From: Pirellulaceae bacterium
Lineage (GTDB): Bacteria; Planctomycetota; Planctomycetia; Pirellulales; Pirellulaceae
Direction: 5' to 3'
NCBI GenBank assembly: GCA_018402565.1
Contig: JAGYIQ010000002.1
Coordinates: 186,001-250,000 of the forward strand
DNA: 64,000 nucleotides
Every line of letters begins with the position of its first letter. Position 1 is the stretch's first letter. Shown here in pieces: positions 37,154 through 46,101 of this stretch. The notes under the pieces are model-generated. The model saw only the letters and a list, made by a program, of their open reading frames with translations, had not been told where the DNA came from and did not search any database. A program made the translations under genes and the position numbers.

Positions 37154-40012
37154 ATGAAGACCGACGAAATTCGCGAAAAGTACCTGCAGTTCTTCCAATC
37201 GAAGGGCCACACCCGCTGCGCCAGCGACGTGTTGGTACCACGAGACGACCCCTCGGTGCTGTTCACGCCCGCTGGCATGAACCAATTCAAAGACCACTTT
37301 CTGGGTAAGATCGAACTGACCTTCACCCGCGCCACCTCGTGTCAAAAGTGCTTTCGCACAGGTGACATCGACAATGTAGGTCGAACCGCGTTTCACCATA
37401 CCTTCTTCGAGATGCTGGGGAACTTCAGCTTCGGCGATTATTTCAAACGCGAAGCGATCCACTGGGCGTGGGAATTCCTGACCGCCCCCGAGTGGTTGGG
37501 GATCGACCCGACTCGCTTGACCGTCACGGTCTACTTGGATGACGACGAGGCCTGCGATATCTGGCACAAAGAAGTCGGACTTCCTCTGGACCGCATCACA
37601 CGGAAGGACGAAGACGAGAACTTCTGGCCAGCCAGTGCCCCGTCACTCGGGCCCAACGGCGTCTGCGGTCCCTGCAGCGAAATCTACTACCAGTTGGACG
37701 ACGGCAGCGAGGTCGAGATCTGGAATCTGGTCTTCACCCAGTTCAATCGCGTGGGCGATCCACCGAACAACCTGCAGCCGCTGCCCAACCAGAACATCGA
37801 CACGGGCATGGGCCTGGAGCGTATCGCCAGTGTCCTGCAGAACGTGCCGACCAACTACCACATCGATAGCCTGTTGCCGATCGTCCACAAGGCCGCCGAG
37901 ATCTGCGGACAAACCTACGAGTATCGCTCGGATGTCGGGCGGCGCCTGCGGCGGATCACCGATCACCTCCGCGCCGTCACCTTGGCCATCCATGAGAACG
38001 TGGTGCCCGACAACGAGAAGCAGGGCTACCAGATCCGACTGCTGCTGCGCCGCGCCATCCTGGACGGCTTCCAGTTGGGCTTGCGCGAACCGGCCCTCTT
38101 CCAAATCGTGCCGACGATCGTGCAGCAAATGGCGGTCCCGTACCCAGAACTCAGCACCAGCATCACGTTGATCCAAGACGAAATCCGTCGCGAGGAAGCC
38201 CAATACCACCGGCTGCTGGCCAGCGCCATCCCGTTCTTGGACGAACAGCTGCAGGCGGTCGTGGCCCAATCCCAGTCGGTCCTGGCGGGGGCCTTGGCCT
38301 TCGATTGGTACCAAACCAACGGCATCCCGCCCGAATTGACCAAACAGGAATGCGAACGGTTCCACTTGGAGTTCGACCAAGCCGGTTACGATGCGGCCAA
38401 GGACCAACACGCCAAAGCTTCCGGCCAGGGCCAAAAGGACCTGTTCCAATCAGGGCCGCTGGAGGACCTGAAAGCCGAACTGCGATCGACCGAGTTTTTG
38501 GGCTACGAGACCACCGAGTGCCAGGCGACGATCAAAGGCATCGTGTACCAAGACCAACGCTGGCCACGCTTCGATCAGATCCACGCAACCAACCTCACGG
38601 CCGAGGCCGTTGGGAGTCCCGCGTCGGGCTCGGCTACGGAAGCGGACGAGGAGCAATGGGTCCAAGTGGTGCTGGACCGGTCGCCGTTTTACGCCGAATC
38701 GGGCGGGCAAGTCGGCGACACGGGTTGGTTGAAGTCCGAAGGCCTGCAGTTTCGCATCTTGGATACGCAGAAGGCCTCGGGCTTGATCGTCCACTACGGA
38801 TACTTGGTGGAGGGCGTTCTGACCGAGGAACTGCAGATCACCGCCAGTGTCGACTTCGGGCGTCGCGAGGCCATCTGCCGCGCTCACTCGGCCACCCACG
38901 TCCTGCATCATGCCCTGCAGCAGAACCTGGGCGCGGACGCCCAACAACGCGGCTCAAAAGTCGAGCCGGATCGGCTGCGGTTCGACTTCAAATGTGACGC
39001 CGCCATCGGCAGCGAACCCTTGCAGCGAATCCAACAACAGGTCTCCGCCTCGATCCAACGCGACGATGCCGTGGCCATCGCCGCGCTGCCGCTGGCCGAA
39101 GCTCGCCAAGCCGGGGCGATGATGCTGTTCGGAGAAAAATATCCAGACATTGTGCGAATGGTTTCGATTGGGGACTTCAGCAAAGAACTCTGCGGTGGCA
39201 CGCACTTGGAACAGATGTCGCAGATGGTCGCTTTCGAGATCCTGTCCGACGACAGTGTCGCGGCGGGGACACGGCGGATCACGGCCTTGACCGGCGAGGC
39301 CGCCCAGCAACATCGCACGCGTTTGGCGGACACACGTCAGCAGTTGGCCGCGCGACTGGGTGTGGCCCCCGAGTGGGTCTGGCCAGCCATCGAATCGCTC
39401 CGCGAGCACTTGAAGCAGCTGAAGAAGGTGTGCGACCAAGGGCAGGGCAGTGTGCCGACCTGGACGCCCCCGCGCGACGCCGCCTCCGCCGATCGACGCG
39501 ACGATAAAGCCGTGCTACAAGATGTAATGCGTCTACTGAACGTGCCGGCCGAACAATGTGTCGAACGCGTCGACTTGCTGTTGCAGGAAAAACAGCACCT
39601 GACCGAACAAGTTGCCGGCTTCGAACAGGCCGAAATGTGGACCACCGAGACCCTGCTGGCGGCGGCCCATGACGTGGGCGGCACGCGATTGATTGTCCTG
39701 GAAACCGTCGGCTGCAACGCCAACCGCATGCGCGTGCTGATCGATCAAGTCCGCAAACTAAATCACCCCGCCGCTGTCATGTTGATGTCCGCCGCCGGCA
39801 TTGACAAGGTCAACTTGGTGGCCGGCGTGACTCGTGATTTGGTGGACAAGGGCATCAGCGCCGGACAATGGGTCAAAGAAATCGCGCCCATCGTCGGCGG
39901 TGGCGGTGGCGGCAAGCCTGACATGGCTCAAGCCGGTGGCAAAGACCCCGGCCAAATCGCGCCCGCCCTGCAAGCCGCCATCAGCTACATGCGCAGCCAA
40001 TTGGCGGTCTAA
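37154..40012 (+). CDS. alaS: alanine--tRNA ligase
   Basis: This 952-residue protein charges tRNA-Ala. The class II aminoacylation core starts at KYLQFFQSKGHTRCASD with FTPAGMNQFKDHFLG and TSCQKCFRTGDIDNVG. The GLERIASVLQ segment follows. The editing domain carries zinc ligands in AHSATHVLHHAL and LCGGTHLEQ. The C-terminal DHHA1 region ends in a Gly-rich GGGGGGKPDMAQAGG motif. It is somewhat longer than the usual 875 residues through insertions around 380-500. The 281-bp region upstream (36873-37153) has no gene and no clear T-box or riboswitch. The gene ends 8 bp before the converging mlaD stop. Confidence 0.95.
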   Translation: MKTDEIREKYLQFFQSKGHTRCASDVLVPRDDPSVLFTPAGMNQFKDHFLGKIELTFTRATSCQKCFRTGDIDNVGRTAFHHTFFEMLGNFSFGDYFKREAIHWAWEFLTAPEWLGIDPTRLTVTVYLDDDEACDIWHKEVGLPLDRITRKDEDENFWPASAPSLGPNGVCGPCSEIYYQLDDGSEVEIWNLVFTQFNRVGDPPNNLQPLPNQNIDTGMGLERIASVLQNVPTNYHIDSLLPIVHKAAEICGQTYEYRSDVGRRLRRITDHLRAVTLAIHENVVPDNEKQGYQIRLLLRRAILDGFQLGLREPALFQIVPTIVQQMAVPYPELSTSITLIQDEIRREEAQYHRLLASAIPFLDEQLQAVVAQSQSVLAGALAFDWYQTNGIPPELTKQECERFHLEFDQAGYDAAKDQHAKASGQGQKDLFQSGPLEDLKAELRSTEFLGYETTECQATIKGIVYQDQRWPRFDQIHATNLTAEAVGSPASGSATEADEEQWVQVVLDRSPFYAESGGQVGDTGWLKSEGLQFRILDTQKASGLIVHYGYLVEGVLTEELQITASVDFGRREAICRAHSATHVLHHALQQNLGADAQQRGSKVEPDRLRFDFKCDAAIGSEPLQRIQQQVSASIQRDDAVAIAALPLAEARQAGAMMLFGEKYPDIVRMVSIGDFSKELCGGTHLEQMSQMVAFEILSDDSVAAGTRRITALTGEAAQQHRTRLADTRQQLAARLGVAPEWVWPAIESLREHLKQLKKVCDQGQGSVPTWTPPRDAASADRRDDKAVLQDVMRLLNVPAEQCVERVDLLLQEKQHLTEQVAGFEQAEMWTTETLLAAAHDVGGTRLIVLETVGCNANRMRVLIDQVRKLNHPAAVMLMSAAGIDKVNLVAGVTRDLVDKGISAGQWVKEIAPIVGGGGGGKPDMAQAGGKDPGQIAPALQAAISYMRSQLAV

Positions 40013-40020
40013 CCAGTCCA

Positions 40021-41433
40021 CTACAGCCGCGGGGCCCACTGCGGACGACTGCCGGCCGGTCGCAGTCGCGGAAACAACCGCGCTCGCTCGACTTCCATTT
40101 CGGATTGTGGCTCCAGCCACCCGTCTTGGATCGGATTCGAGTCGTGGTAGTTATCGCCCCAACCGCCCCAGGACGGAGTATCGTGCGTCGCTTCGCTGGC
40201 CCACGTTTCCTCCGCCGACCAACTGTTGCCGATGGGGGCGTTCCCCCCGCCCGTTGACGCTCCAGGTCGCAAGCCCAACAGACCGCCCTTGCTCCCCGAG
40301 CCACTGGTGCGTTGCAAGGCACCTTTGACACCTAATTGGGCTGGGTCACGTGCCAAGCTGTCGGCGAAGACCCGAAAGTCCGCGATCAAGGGTTGCACCT
40401 GGACCGTGATCCGTTCGATGTTGGCCAACGACGCATTGAGTCGCTCGTAGACTTGAGGATCGGTGAACAGTTTCCCCACCGTCCCGTTTGGCTGTTTCAT
40501 CTGGTCGCTAAACTGCTGCAAGTTGGCAATCAGGGTCTCGATCTTGGCCACCGACTGCCGCACGTCTTCGATCACCGCCGGCCCTTCTTCGCCCAACGCC
40601 TTCGTAAAGCTCTCGATCTGCTGCAAGTTCAACTCGACCTTGTCCCCGACACCCTTAAACGGCTCAATCACCGTGCGAACTTCCGCCAACGTCTCCTCGG
40701 CGCCCTTGACCAATTCGGGGATCCGCCGCACCGTCTCGCTGACACTGGCCTTCAGCTCGCGATCGCCCACCAATTCGCTCACATCCGCCATGACTGCATT
40801 AAAGTTATCAATCGCCAATTCAGATTTGTTCCCCAGCCGCTGAGTGGTCTTGATGAACTCCTGGAATTCACCCTGGCCATCCGCCAGTACGTCGCCGACC
40901 AAGCCGGTGATCTTGGCGATGTTGTCGCTGGATGCTTTCACACTTTCGCCGGCCGTCGCCACCGAATCCAACGTCCGCGCCAAGTTATCACGCAGATCGA
41001 TGAACACGTCGACGATTTCCAACGGATTGGGCGCCACCGCCACGTTCTTGACCAAATCGCCCGGCTCCAAGGCTCGGCGGACTTCTCCCTCCGGCAACAC
41101 ACCCGGCAGAAAGGCCAACTCGGCATCCCCCAGGAAACTGGCCGTCTTGATCTGAGCCACCTCGTCTTCATAGATCGTGGTGTTCGAATCGATCCCGCAG
41201 GTCAACAGGACACCGTCATCCAACAGTTGGACCGCGCGGACTCGGCCGATCGTAATGCCGTGCTTGCGGATCGGCGTATCCTTGGTCACTCCCGGAGCTT
41301 CGCGGAGGCGTATGTAAATTGTCTCCTGGGTTTTGAAAATATCACTAAATAACACCAACATGATACTGAACGCCACTGCAGCGATCACCACCACCAAGCC
41401 CACCCGCCAGAAGTACCAACGTTGCTCGTCCAT
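40021..41433 (-). CDS. mlaD: MlaD-family lipid transport protein
   Basis: The protein is 470 residues from the ATG at 41433 (GGAAG upstream). A single N-terminal membrane helix (WRVGLVVVIAAVAFSIMLVL) is followed by an MCE domain (YIRLREAPGVTKDTPIRKHG then ITIGRVRAVQL). A long helical region (about 170-390) with many Glu/Lys heptads follows, then a Gly/Ser/Trp-rich tail. MCE proteins form rings that carry phospholipid between membranes. It is the third gene of mlaE-mlaF-mlaD, 13 bp after mlaF, and is much longer than E. coli MlaD (183 residues), closer to plant TGD2 or mycobacterial Mce lengths. Confidence 0.85.
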   Translation of the reverse strand: MDEQRWYFWRVGLVVVIAAVAFSIMLVLFSDIFKTQETIYIRLREAPGVTKDTPIRKHGITIGRVRAVQLLDDGVLLTCGIDSNTTIYEDEVAQIKTASFLGDAELAFLPGVLPEGEVRRALEPGDLVKNVAVAPNPLEIVDVFIDLRDNLARTLDSVATAGESVKASSDNIAKITGLVGDVLADGQGEFQEFIKTTQRLGNKSELAIDNFNAVMADVSELVGDRELKASVSETVRRIPELVKGAEETLAEVRTVIEPFKGVGDKVELNLQQIESFTKALGEEGPAVIEDVRQSVAKIETLIANLQQFSDQMKQPNGTVGKLFTDPQVYERLNASLANIERITVQVQPLIADFRVFADSLARDPAQLGVKGALQRTSGSGSKGGLLGLRPGASTGGGNAPIGNSWSAEETWASEATHDTPSWGGWGDNYHDSNPIQDGWLEPQSEMEVERARLFPRLRPAGSRPQWAPRL

Positions 41434-41446
41434 GTGCGTTCTTCCG

Positions 41447-42274
41447 CTAGGAATGATTGCCTTCGCCCGCCAACTCCAACAACCGTTCGCCGGCTTCGCC
41501 GTTGACGAACTGGCGGACCCTTCGATCGGCGGTGCGATCCAGTTGTTCGGGTGGCCCGTCGAACAACAATTGTGGCTGCCCAGGCGCCAAACGGGCGTAG
41601 GGCGACAGCATGATGACGCGATCCGCCACCCGGCGAACCGTGTGCATGTCATGCGTCACCACCAGACTGGTGACCGGCAGACGTCGCCTTGTACGTAGGA
41701 TCAGTTCGTTGATCACGTCACTCATCACAGGATCCAGGCCCGTGGTCGGCTCGTCGTACAGCAAGACTTCCGGGTTGATGATCAACGCCCGAGCCACCGC
41801 GACGCGCTTCCGCATGCCACCCGACAACTCGGCTGGGCTTTTGGTCACCACGTTCTTGGGCAAGCCCACTTCATTCAGTCGCTCCAACACCTGTTCGCGG
41901 ATCTCAGCCCGAGTGAACCCCCCGAGCTGCTCCAGTGGGAAGGCCACGTTTTGCCCCACCGTCATGCTGTCGAATAGGGCCGCGTTCTGGAACACAAAGC
42001 CAAATCGCTGCCGGACCCGAGCCAGCTGCGATTCGCTCAAAGCGTGCATGTTGTGCCCGTCGAATTCCACGCGACCTTTAACCGGCTCCACCAATCCGAC
42101 CATCGTTTTGATCAGCACACTCTTGCCGCAACCACTCTCGCCAATCAACACGCACGTCTGACCAGCCGGTATCTGCAAGTCAATGTTCTTCAACACGGTC
42201 TGGTGACCGAATCGCACCGTCAATTGCTGGATGTCTAGCAATGGGGCTTCTGGCGTGGCTTGAATGTCGATCAT
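41447..42274 (-). CDS. mlaF: MlaF-family ABC transporter ATPase
   Basis: The protein is 275 residues from the ATG at 42274. An upstream in-frame start would lie inside mlaE, so I prefer the one 16 bp after the mlaE stop. Walker A is GESGCGKS, the Q-loop is VFQNAALFDSM, the signature is ELSGGMRKRVAVARAL, Walker B is VLLYDEPTTGLDP and the H-loop is VVTHDMHT. SGGMRKR is typical of the MlaF/Ttg2A group. It energises lipid movement with MlaE and MlaD. Confidence 0.92.
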   Translation of the reverse strand: MIDIQATPEAPLLDIQQLTVRFGHQTVLKNIDLQIPAGQTCVLIGESGCGKSVLIKTMVGLVEPVKGRVEFDGHNMHALSESQLARVRQRFGFVFQNAALFDSMTVGQNVAFPLEQLGGFTRAEIREQVLERLNEVGLPKNVVTKSPAELSGGMRKRVAVARALIINPEVLLYDEPTTGLDPVMSDVINELILRTRRRLPVTSLVVTHDMHTVRRVADRVIMLSPYARLAPGQPQLLFDGPPEQLDRTADRRVRQFVNGEAGERLLELAGEGNHS

Positions 42275-42290
42275 CGAGGTGACTCCGCGG

Positions 42291-43205
42291 CTAGAGCAGC
42301 TTGGTGCCACCAGGGTAGAGGACATCTTGCAGATTTTGAATGGCAATTCCCAAAATCAAGTCCAACACCAAAATACCCACAAAACTGTAGACAAACGACG
42401 AGGTCGCCGCCTTGCCCACCCCCTCCGCGCCACCTTCGCTGTTGAAGCCTTGGTAACAACTGATCAGGGCAATGGCCGCCCCAAAAAAGACGCTCTTGCC
42501 GATGCCAGAAACCAGATCAAAGCCGGTGACAAAGACCGCGGAATTGTCCAGATAATGAAACGAGTCGATGCCCAACAACATGACGCTGTAAAAAAAGCCG
42601 CCACACACGCCCATAAAATCCGCCATGATGGTCAGGATCGGGATCATCAGGAAGCAGGCCAAGAAACGCGGCACCACCAAATAACGAATCGGGTTGACCC
42701 CCATTACACTCAAAGCATCGATCTGTTCGGTCACCCGCATCGTCCCCAATTCTGCCGCCATGGCACTGCCGACTCGGCCCGCTAGCATCGTCGCTGCCAA
42801 GACCGGCCCCAGTTCCCTGACGAGGGAGAGATTGATAACTGCCCCTAGCCGTGTCTCCAACCCCAGCTGTTGGAACTGGGCGTAGCTCTGGACCGATAAC
42901 ACCATCCCAATAAAGGTCCCAGTCAGGGCGACCACCGGCAAACTCCGCACGCCCACCTGGTAGAGGTTGGGCATCAGCGTGTCCATCCGCGGCAGACTTC
43001 CCACCAGCCAATAAGCCAGCCGGCCAGCAAAAACGGCGAACATCCCCAGCGACACAAGCGAGTCGTGTACCATTTCGCCGACGTCCGCAATCCAGTTGAA
43101 ACTGGCGTGCAGCAACCGGCTCCAGGCGGTGGAAGGGGCTGAAATCGCGGGCTGGGACAAAGTTCGTTCTCCGAGTATCAAGCGGACCAGGGACCGTCGG
43201 CGCAC
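42291..43205 (-). CDS. mlaE: MlaE-family ABC transporter permease
   Basis: This protein of up to 304 residues starts at a GTG at 43205; a later start is possible. It has the MlaE/DUF140 pattern: LTGTFIGMVLSVQSYAQFQQ, LVRELGPVLAATMLAGRVGS, AMAAELGTMRVTEQIDALSV and MGVNPIRYLVVPR, with five or so membrane helices. It forms the membrane channel of the retrograde phospholipid transporter. First gene of the mlaEFD operon. The 220-bp stretch upstream shows no gene but carries the ccagcag/ctgctgg palindrome at 43401-43418. Confidence 0.92.
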   Translation of the reverse strand: MRRRSLVRLILGERTLSQPAISAPSTAWSRLLHASFNWIADVGEMVHDSLVSLGMFAVFAGRLAYWLVGSLPRMDTLMPNLYQVGVRSLPVVALTGTFIGMVLSVQSYAQFQQLGLETRLGAVINLSLVRELGPVLAATMLAGRVGSAMAAELGTMRVTEQIDALSVMGVNPIRYLVVPRFLACFLMIPILTIMADFMGVCGGFFYSVMLLGIDSFHYLDNSAVFVTGFDLVSGIGKSVFFGAAIALISCYQGFNSEGGAEGVGKAATSSFVYSFVGILVLDLILGIAIQNLQDVLYPGGTKLL

Positions 43206-43429
43206 GACGGTCCCCCGTCGGAGAACTTCGACCGCCGAGTGTCCGGCTGATGAGTCAAACTTTACCGATTCTCCAGCACTTTACCGCCTAGGAAACCCAG
43301 GAAACATAGAGAAAACAGGAAAGCGACAGCAGGAAAACCCTCGAGCACTTACCAGTCAAGAGTGCTTCTGATGGACACTTAGGTCGACTTTTGCTTCAAG
43401 CCAGCAGCGGGCTGCTGGTCTGCGGCTAT

Positions 43430-44243
43430 GCCCATTCCTCTCTGCCCGTTCCTCTTTCCCCATTCCTCTTTCCCCATTCCTCTCTCCCCATTCCTCCCTC
43501 CCCATTCCTCGCTCCCCATTCCTCGCTCCCCATTCCTCGCTCCCCATTCCTCCCTCCCCATTCCTCCCTCCCCATTCCTCCCCTCCCCATTCCTCCCTCC
43601 CCATTCCTCCTCTCTCCCCCATTCCTCTCTCTCCCTACTCCTCTCTCCTCATTCCTCTCTCTCCCCATTCCTCTCTCCCCATTCCTCTCTCCCCATTCCT
43701 CCCTCCCCATTCCTCCCTCCCCATTCCTCTCTCCCCATTCCTCTCTCCCCCATTCCTTTCCGCCTCCCCATTCCTCCTTCCTCCCCATTCCTCCTCTCCC
43801 CATTCCTCTCTCCCCATTCCTCTCTCCCCATTCCTCTGTCCCCATTCCTCTGTCCCCATTCCTCTGTCCCCATTCCTCTGTCCCCATTCCTCTGTCCCCA
43901 TTCCCTCCTCTCCCATTCCTCCCTCCCCATTCCTCCCTCCCCATCTCCCCATTCCTCTCTCTCCCATTCCCTCTCCCCATTCCTCTCTCCCCATTCCTCT
44001 CTCCCCATTCCTCCCTCCCCATTCCTCCCTCCCCATTCCTCTGTCCCCATTCCTCCCTCCCCATTCCTCTGTCCCCATTCCTCCCTCCCCATTCCTCCCT
44101 CCCCATTCCTCCCTCCCCATTCCTCTGTCCCCATTCCTCTGTCCCCATTCCTCTGTCCCCATTCCTCTGTCCCCATTCCTCTGTCCCCATTCCTCTGTCC
44201 TAATTCCTCTGTCCCCATTCCTCTGTCCACATTCCTCTGTCGC
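43430..44243. repeat. 14-bp minisatellite, roughly 55-58 units
   Basis: The consensus is ccccattcctctct with variants ending ctccct, ctcgct and ctctgt. Variants cluster in runs (ctcgct at the left, ctctgt at the right), as expected from local unit duplication. Indels of one or a few bases break the frame here and there. Long open frames on both strands (Pro/Ser/Phe-rich or Gly/Glu/Arg-rich) are by-products of the repeat. A diverged ccagcag palindrome follows at 44258. Confidence 0.9.
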
Positions 44244-44364
44244 TATCCCACTTCCAACCAGCAGAGGGCGACTGGTCTACCGCCGCTTCCGTCGTGGCTC
44301 TGCCCGGCGGAGCGGCAATTGACGGCTACAAAATCCCCCAAACCAACCAAGATGCGGCCCGTAG

Positions 44365-45358
44365 CCCCTTGGTCACACGGCCCCCGCGGGTTTATCCCGT
44401 GGGACCGAAAGTTTGGCAGCGAGAAAGCCTCTCATAAACATCCAAAAAGAAGGCACTCCACCCCTTGGTCACACCGGCCCCCGCAGGTTTATCCCGTGGG
44501 ACCGAAAGTTTGGCAGCGAGAAAGCCCCTCCCCCAACGATCAAAAAGAAGGCTCTTTGCCCCTTGGCCACACCGGCCCCCGCGGGTTTATCCCGTGGGAC
44601 CGAAAGTTTGACAGCGAGAAAGCCTCTCCCCCAACGATCAAAAAGAAGGATCTTTGCCCCTTGGTCACAACGGCCCCCGCAGGTTCATCCCGTGGGACCG
44701 AAAGTTTGGCAGCAAGAAAGCCTCTCTCACAACAATCAAAGAAGGATCTTTCACCTCTCTGGCCACACGGCCCCCGCGGGTTCATCCCGTGGGACCGAAA
44801 GTTTGGCAGCAAGAAAGCCCCTCCCACAACAATCAAAAAGAAGGATCTTTACCCCTTGGCCACACGGCCCCCGCGGGTTCATCCCGTGGGACCGAAAGTT
44901 TGGCAGCAAGAAAGCCCTCCCCCCAATAACCAAAAAGAAGGCCCGTTGCCCCTTGGTCACAACGCCCACCATCCGGGCTTGCCCCGGTGGAGGCATGACT
45001 GATCGAGCTAGCAAGCCCACCCCACAACAATCAAAAGAAGGATCGTTGCCCCTTGGTCACATCGCCCCCGCGGGTTTATCCCGTGGGACCGAAAGTTTGG
45101 CAGCGAGAAAGCCCTCCCCCAATAACCAAAAAGAAGGCCCGTTGCCCCTTGGTCACAACGCCCACCATCCGGGCTTGCCCCGGTGGAGGCATGACTGACC
45201 AGCTACAGGCCCACCCCACAACAATCAAAAAGAAGGATCGTTGCCCCTTGGTCACATCGCCCCCGGTGGGTTTACCCCGCCGGAGCGAAAGTTTGGGTAG
45301 CTAGAATCGCCCCCCCAATCATCAAGAAGAAGGCTCTTTGCCCCTTGGTCACATCGCC
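44365..45358 (+). repeat. left arm: tandem array of about 10 hairpin units of about 97 bp
   Basis: Units start ccccttggtcaca at about 44365, 44461, 44560, 44657, 44756, 44852, 44950, 45049, 45146, 45244 and 45341 (last truncated). Each has a GC hairpin of 8 bp with a 4-5-base loop, then usually accgaaagtttggcagc, then a tract ending caatcaaaaagaagg. Units 7 and 9 replace the middle with another hairpin followed by ggcatgactga. Unit 10 has a third version with gcgaaagtttgggtagc. The last unit is cut directly at the Rhs fragment. Confidence 0.85.
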
Positions 45359-45768
45359 ACCACCCCCGCTTGCTTCCACAACTCGCTCCACGACGCCCTA
45401 CAGGGACCGGAAGGATACGTCAGTTTCGAAGGGCGCCCTTGGGCGTCGTAATGGTAGGTGACCGTGTACGTGCGGCCCGAATAGGTGGTCGATTCGGTGG
45501 CCAATTGCCCGCGGTCGGTGTAGGTCTTGGCGGTGGAAGCACTGTACTGGGAACTGGAGGTGGCCGTTTCCCGCCCATAGGCATCATAAGTCATCGTTTG
45601 GGTTTCCGTCACGGTCCCGCCCGAGTTCTTGAACTGGACTTGGGTGACATTGCCCAAGAAGTTGTAGGTCAGGTTCTGCTTGCGACCGGAGGGGGAGGTG
45701 ATCTCCAGCGGTCGTCCAGCACCGTCAAACGTGTTGACCGTTTGGACTCCGGCATCGGAGAATGTTAA
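45349..45768 (-). pseudogene. Rhs/YD-repeat core fragment
   Basis: About 135 residues of YD-repeat sequence remain: FSDAGVQTVNTFDGAGRPLE, KQNLTYNFLGNVTQVQFKN, TMTYDAYGRETATSSSQYSA and TYHYDAQGRPSKLTYPSG. It has no start and is truncated at its C-terminal side where the hairpin array begins (about 45358). In Rhs loci, orphan toxin cassettes downstream of an immunity gene often begin with a piece of core like this. It could therefore be the start of a lost orphan cassette rather than part of the main gene. Confidence 0.75.
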
Positions 45769-45774
45769 CCAGTG

Positions 45775-46089
45775 TCAAATGTACCCGCAATCGATGACCA
45801 GTTCATGCAGATCGATGTACCAATCCCCGAAACTTCCAATATACGAATTGTCCAGGAACAAGAGCCCCCAATGTAGATTTAAGCCTTCATAACCATTTTC
45901 AGAAAATCCGATTCCGATATTCGCTTCACTGATTATTGCAACTATCCAAATCAACTCTGTTTTTTTATCCCATGTGTAGCGCAATTCGCTATAAGGTTCG
46001 AGAGCCCACCTATTGAAGGCCTCGTTAACTTCGCTGGTTGCGCTGCCGAGGCTATCATCAACTATTGCGCGGACTTCCTGACTGTTCAT
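45775..46089 (-). CDS. candidate immunity protein of the Rhs module
   Basis: This is an intact 104-residue acidic protein starting 12 bases after the ancestral stop of the Rhs toxin tip. It begins MNSQEVRAIVDDSLGSATSE and has several Trp/Tyr and a beta-rich middle (RYTWDKKTELIWIVAIISEA). No family is recognised. Position, size and charge fit a cognate immunity protein, which in Rhs systems is encoded directly behind the toxin. Its AT content is higher than the flanking genes, in line with transfer. Confidence 0.6.
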   Translation of the reverse strand: MNSQEVRAIVDDSLGSATSEVNEAFNRWALEPYSELRYTWDKKTELIWIVAIISEANIGIGFSENGYEGLNLHWGLLFLDNSYIGSFGDWYIDLHELVIDCGYI

Positions 46090-46101
46090 TGTAGCGACTA
46101 C

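Noticed and set aside
43391..45002. Pro/Ser/Phe-rich and Gly/Glu/Arg-rich long frames in the 14-bp minisatellite
   Set aside because: They exist on both strands only because the repeat lacks stops, and indels shift the frame between units.
44365..45358. Regularly spaced repeats resembling a CRISPR array
   Set aside because: The repeated part is most of the 97-bp unit, there are no unique spacers, and no Cas genes are near. It is a tandem hairpin satellite.
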